Of a DNA stretch of 64,000 nucleotides, positions 61,673-64,000 are shown in pieces. Numbering within the stretch: position 1 is the first letter of the stretch; each line of letters starts with the position of its first letter. Under the pieces are notes generated by a model. The model searched no databases. It was given only the letters and a program-made list of their open reading frames with translations, and was not told the origin of the DNA. A program made the position numbers and the translations under genes. Where the stretch lies: contig NC_064819.1 in NCBI RefSeq assembly GCF_024166365.1, positions 111,520,293 through 111,584,292 on the forward strand. Reading direction: 5' to 3'. This stretch comes from Elephas maximus indicus (lineage: Eukaryota > Chordata > Mammalia > Proboscidea > Elephantidae).

Positions 61673-62606
61673 AGGTGTGTTACTTAGGTTTTTCTCGTTG
61701 ACTTCCAAGTAACAGCCTTTCTTTTTAACCAAGGCCTTCCGGAGACTTCACTTCAAAACCCTGAAAGTTCACTCCAAAGGAAAGAGTTGTAGGCTACTGT
61801 GGAGAGATGTTTTGAAGACAAGAGGATTTTAATGTCCTCCAAACCAGATCCTAAAAGCAGTAATCCACTCTGGCTACCCCAGCAACCTTCAGGCAGTTTC
61901 AGACAGGAGGAAGCAAGGTTGCTTTCTGTCACCAAGCTCTGCTAAGAAGAGACAGGCATCAAATTAGGAGCTTGAATTATTCAGAGTATGGCTTGTGATC
62001 ATATTTCTGTGTTCAGGGAAGAAAGGCAATAGACCACACTTAAGAAGGAAAACAAACCTTAGAGCAAACAGTTCTGTTCCTAGAATACCATTTCTTCTCA
62101 CATTTGAAAACAAATTGGGACAATTTTTCTTCTTTGAAACAAATTGTTCCCTTGATTTGGGACAACATAAGCCAGTCCTTTCTCAGAAGGCTGAAGAGTG
62201 AAGTGTGCAGCTCCGGACAAGTCTTTTTGAAATTAAACTATTGATGTGATAGCAAAGGGCTTAAAGAATAAGAAAAACTGACATGTATTTTTTTTTAATC
62301 AGCTTTACATTTTTTAAAAAACCTGAATGAGAACTCCTTGGGCCAGAAGAGGACATGATGAAACACATTTCAGGAAGTATCAACCAATGTTCCTGATTAA
62401 CATATCACAGGCAGCCGAGGAGAGACCCTGGGGATAGGTGATCCAAGGTCTCAACTTGCTGCTTTCACTTGTTTTCCTGTGAGAAGAAGCAGGAACTCCT
62501 AAGATAAGCAAAGAAGTATTTTGACTTCAACTCAGACCTTCAGAATAATTCAAAGTTTGATTGCTGGTTTACTTAAGAAGAAAAAAAGGTGATGTGTAGC
62601 ATAAAT
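61673..62606. other. No recognised feature
   Basis: AT-rich single-copy-looking DNA. Short open frames without family signature. Confidence 0.45.
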
Positions 62607-62800
62607 ACCAGTTGCCATCAAGTCTATTCAACTCATGGTGACCCCATGTATGTCAGAGTAGAACTGTGCTCCAGAGGGTTTTCAATAGCTGATTTTTTGT
62701 AAGTGGCTTACCAGGCCTTTCTTCCGAGACACCTCTGGGCGGACTCAACCCTCCCACCTTCCAGTTATCAGCCAAGTTAACTGCACCACCAGGGATTCCT
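62607..62800 (-). mobile_element. AfroSINE, diverged long type
   Basis: 'accagttgccatcaagtcta', 'accaggcctttcttccgaga' and 'gcaccaccagggattcct'. Confidence 0.87.
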
Positions 62801-62887
62801 GAGGCATAAATAGTTATTACTTAATGATAGCCTATTATGGGCCAACTTCTTCTACCCTGTACTTTACGTTATCTCTAGTACTCACAA

Positions 62888-62975
62888 CAAGGAGTAGAGT
62901 TGTTGTGTGCAACTGCAAACCTTTCAGTTAGCAGCTGAGCACTTAACCATTAACCATAGCACCAGGGCTCCTTAA
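62888..62975 (-). mobile_element. AfroSINE head fragment
   Basis: 'gcaaacctttcagttagcag' to 'tagcaccagggctcctt', only the tRNA-like part. Confidence 0.75.
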
Positions 62976-63077
62976 GGAATAAAGTTGTTGTTAGATGCTG
63001 TGGAGTTGATTCTGACTCATAGCGACCCTACAGGACAATGTAGAACTGCCCGATGAGGATGCCTAGGATGTAATCCT

Positions 63078-63940
63078 CATGGCTTGGGTCAGGGGCACCT
63101 TGGTCCTCAAAGTGACATCTTTGCTTTTTAACACTTCAAAGAGGTCTTTTGCAGCAGATTTGCCCAATGCAATGTGTCGTTTGATTTCTTGACTGCTGCT
63201 TCCATCAGTGTTGATTGTGGATTTGAGTAAAACAAAATCCTTGACAACTTCAACAGCTACCCTACACAGCAGAGTAGAACTGCCCCCATAAGGTTCCCAA
63301 GGAGCAGCTGGTGGATTCAAACTGCTGACCTTTTGGTTAGCAGCTGAGCTCTTAATCACTGCACCAGCAGGGCTCCTTTCTTGTTTATCATGATGTTCCT
63401 TACTGGTACAGCTGCGAGGATTTTTGTTTTATGTTGAGGTGTGATCTATACTGAAGGCTGTAGTCTTTGATCTTCATCAGTAAATACTTCAAGGTATTTT
63501 CAATCCCCTGGTAAGTATGTGAAAGCTAGGCAATGAATAAGAAGGACCAAAGAAGAATTGATGCCTTGGAATTATGGTGTTGCCAAAGAATACTGAACAT
63601 GCCATGGACTGCCAGAAGAACATACAAATCTGTCTTGAAAGAAGTACAGCCAGAATGCTCCTTAGAAGCGAGAATGGTGAGACTTTGTCTCATGTACTTT
63701 GGACATGTTATCAGGAGGGACCAATCCCTGGAGAAGGACATCATGCTTGGTAAAGCAGAGGGTCAGTGAAAAAGGGGAGGACTCTCAACAAGATGGATTG
63801 ACAGGTTGGCTCCAACAACGGGCTCAAACATAGCCATGATTGTGAGGATTGCGCAGGACTGGGCAGTGTTTCATTCTGTTGTACACAGGGGCACCGTGAG
63901 TCGGAACTGACTTGATGGCACCTAACAACAACAACAACAA
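63078..63940 (+). mobile_element. RTE LINE with 5' inversion (twin priming)
   Basis: The 3' part (about 63525-63940) reads + strand RTE ('RRIDALELWCCQRILNMPWT', ending 'ctaacaacaacaac'). The sequence lying just upstream in the element is present in reverse at 63078-63510, interrupted by an AfroSINE at 63256-63378. Broken frames. Confidence 0.85.
63256..63378 (-). mobile_element. AfroSINE nested in inverted RTE segment
   Basis: 'ctaccctacacagcagagta' to 'cactgcaccagcagggctcc', lacking the last part of the tail. Confidence 0.85.
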
Positions 63941-64000
63941 ATCTTTATGAGGGCAGAATCCCAGGTCTTTTCTCCTACAGAGCTGCTGGTGGGTTCAAAC

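Larger units (their letters stand above)
62985..64000 (-). mobile_element. AfroSINE split by an RTE insertion, running off the window
   Basis: Tail half at 62985-63077 ('gttgttgttagatgctgtgg' to 'cctaggatgtaatc') and head-side half at 63941-64000 ('aatctttatgagggcagaat' to 'ctggtgggttcaaac') are the two halves of one - strand long-type AfroSINE. Confidence 0.82.

Noticed and set aside
1-64000. A novel multi-gene system
   Set aside because: Everything with coding signal resolves to TDRD6, PLA2G7 or decayed LINE frames; the remainder is repeats or unassigned intronic/intergenic DNA.

Overview
This is a nuclear genomic window from an afrotherian mammal, most probably an elephant or close paenungulate relative. 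The evidence is about forty copies of the Afrotheria-specific tRNA-derived SINE (AfroSINE), an RTE-clade (BovB-like) LINE whose 3' tail matches the AfroSINE tail, an L1 lineage with its own recurrent 3' UTR, and single-copy genes whose exons match mammalian orthologues. The assignment below order level is inference.

Two protein-coding genes are present and both read as intact. TDRD6 lies on the + strand (coding 6053-26542). It starts in a CpG-rich promoter region and has one giant 6-kb coding exon plus three small 3' exons, giving 2096 codons with seven clear Tudor domains and an eighth C-terminal Tudor-like unit. PLA2G7 (plasma PAF acetylhydrolase, Lp-PLA2) lies on the - strand (coding 57101 down to 33791). 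Its eleven coding exons join in frame to 440 aa with catalytic Ser273, Asp296 and His351. The genes are convergent (tail to tail), the same neighbourhood as the human TDRD6-PLA2G7 locus as I recall it. They are functionally unrelated: TDRD6 acts in male germ-cell chromatoid bodies, PLA2G7 is a secreted phospholipase. The non-coding first exon of PLA2G7 was not found and may lie upstream of 57.1 kb or outside the window.

Layout. 1-5.2 kb: L1 3' end, RTE fragments and a near-full-length RTE on the - strand. 5.6-6.8 kb: CpG-rich TDRD6 promoter. 6.05-27.1 kb: TDRD6, with intron 1 holding a 3.5-kb L1 and intron 3 holding AfroSINEs, an old L1M and a rearranged L1. 27.6-30.7 kb: a complete antisense MaLR-type LTR element with nested insertions. 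31.4-32.5 kb: another RTE. 33.8-57.1 kb: PLA2G7, whose introns hold MIRs, hAT-type DNA transposons, an L1 with nested SINE and LTR, a tandem AfroSINE array, MaLR LTRs, a pyrimidine microsatellite and an ERVL-type LTR inside an L2. 57-64 kb: upstream/intron 1 region with a SINE carrying a tRNA-Gly-like head, an ERVL-type LTR, a nonautonomous RTE derivative and a twin-primed RTE inserted in an AfroSINE.

I see no CRISPR array, no operon and no convincing novel multi-gene system. The most interesting material is PLA2G7 substitutions at a site linked to lipoprotein binding and beside the catalytic His, alternative splicing signals at the TDRD6 3' end, and the family relations and nesting order of RTE, AfroSINE and RTE-derived nonautonomous elements.
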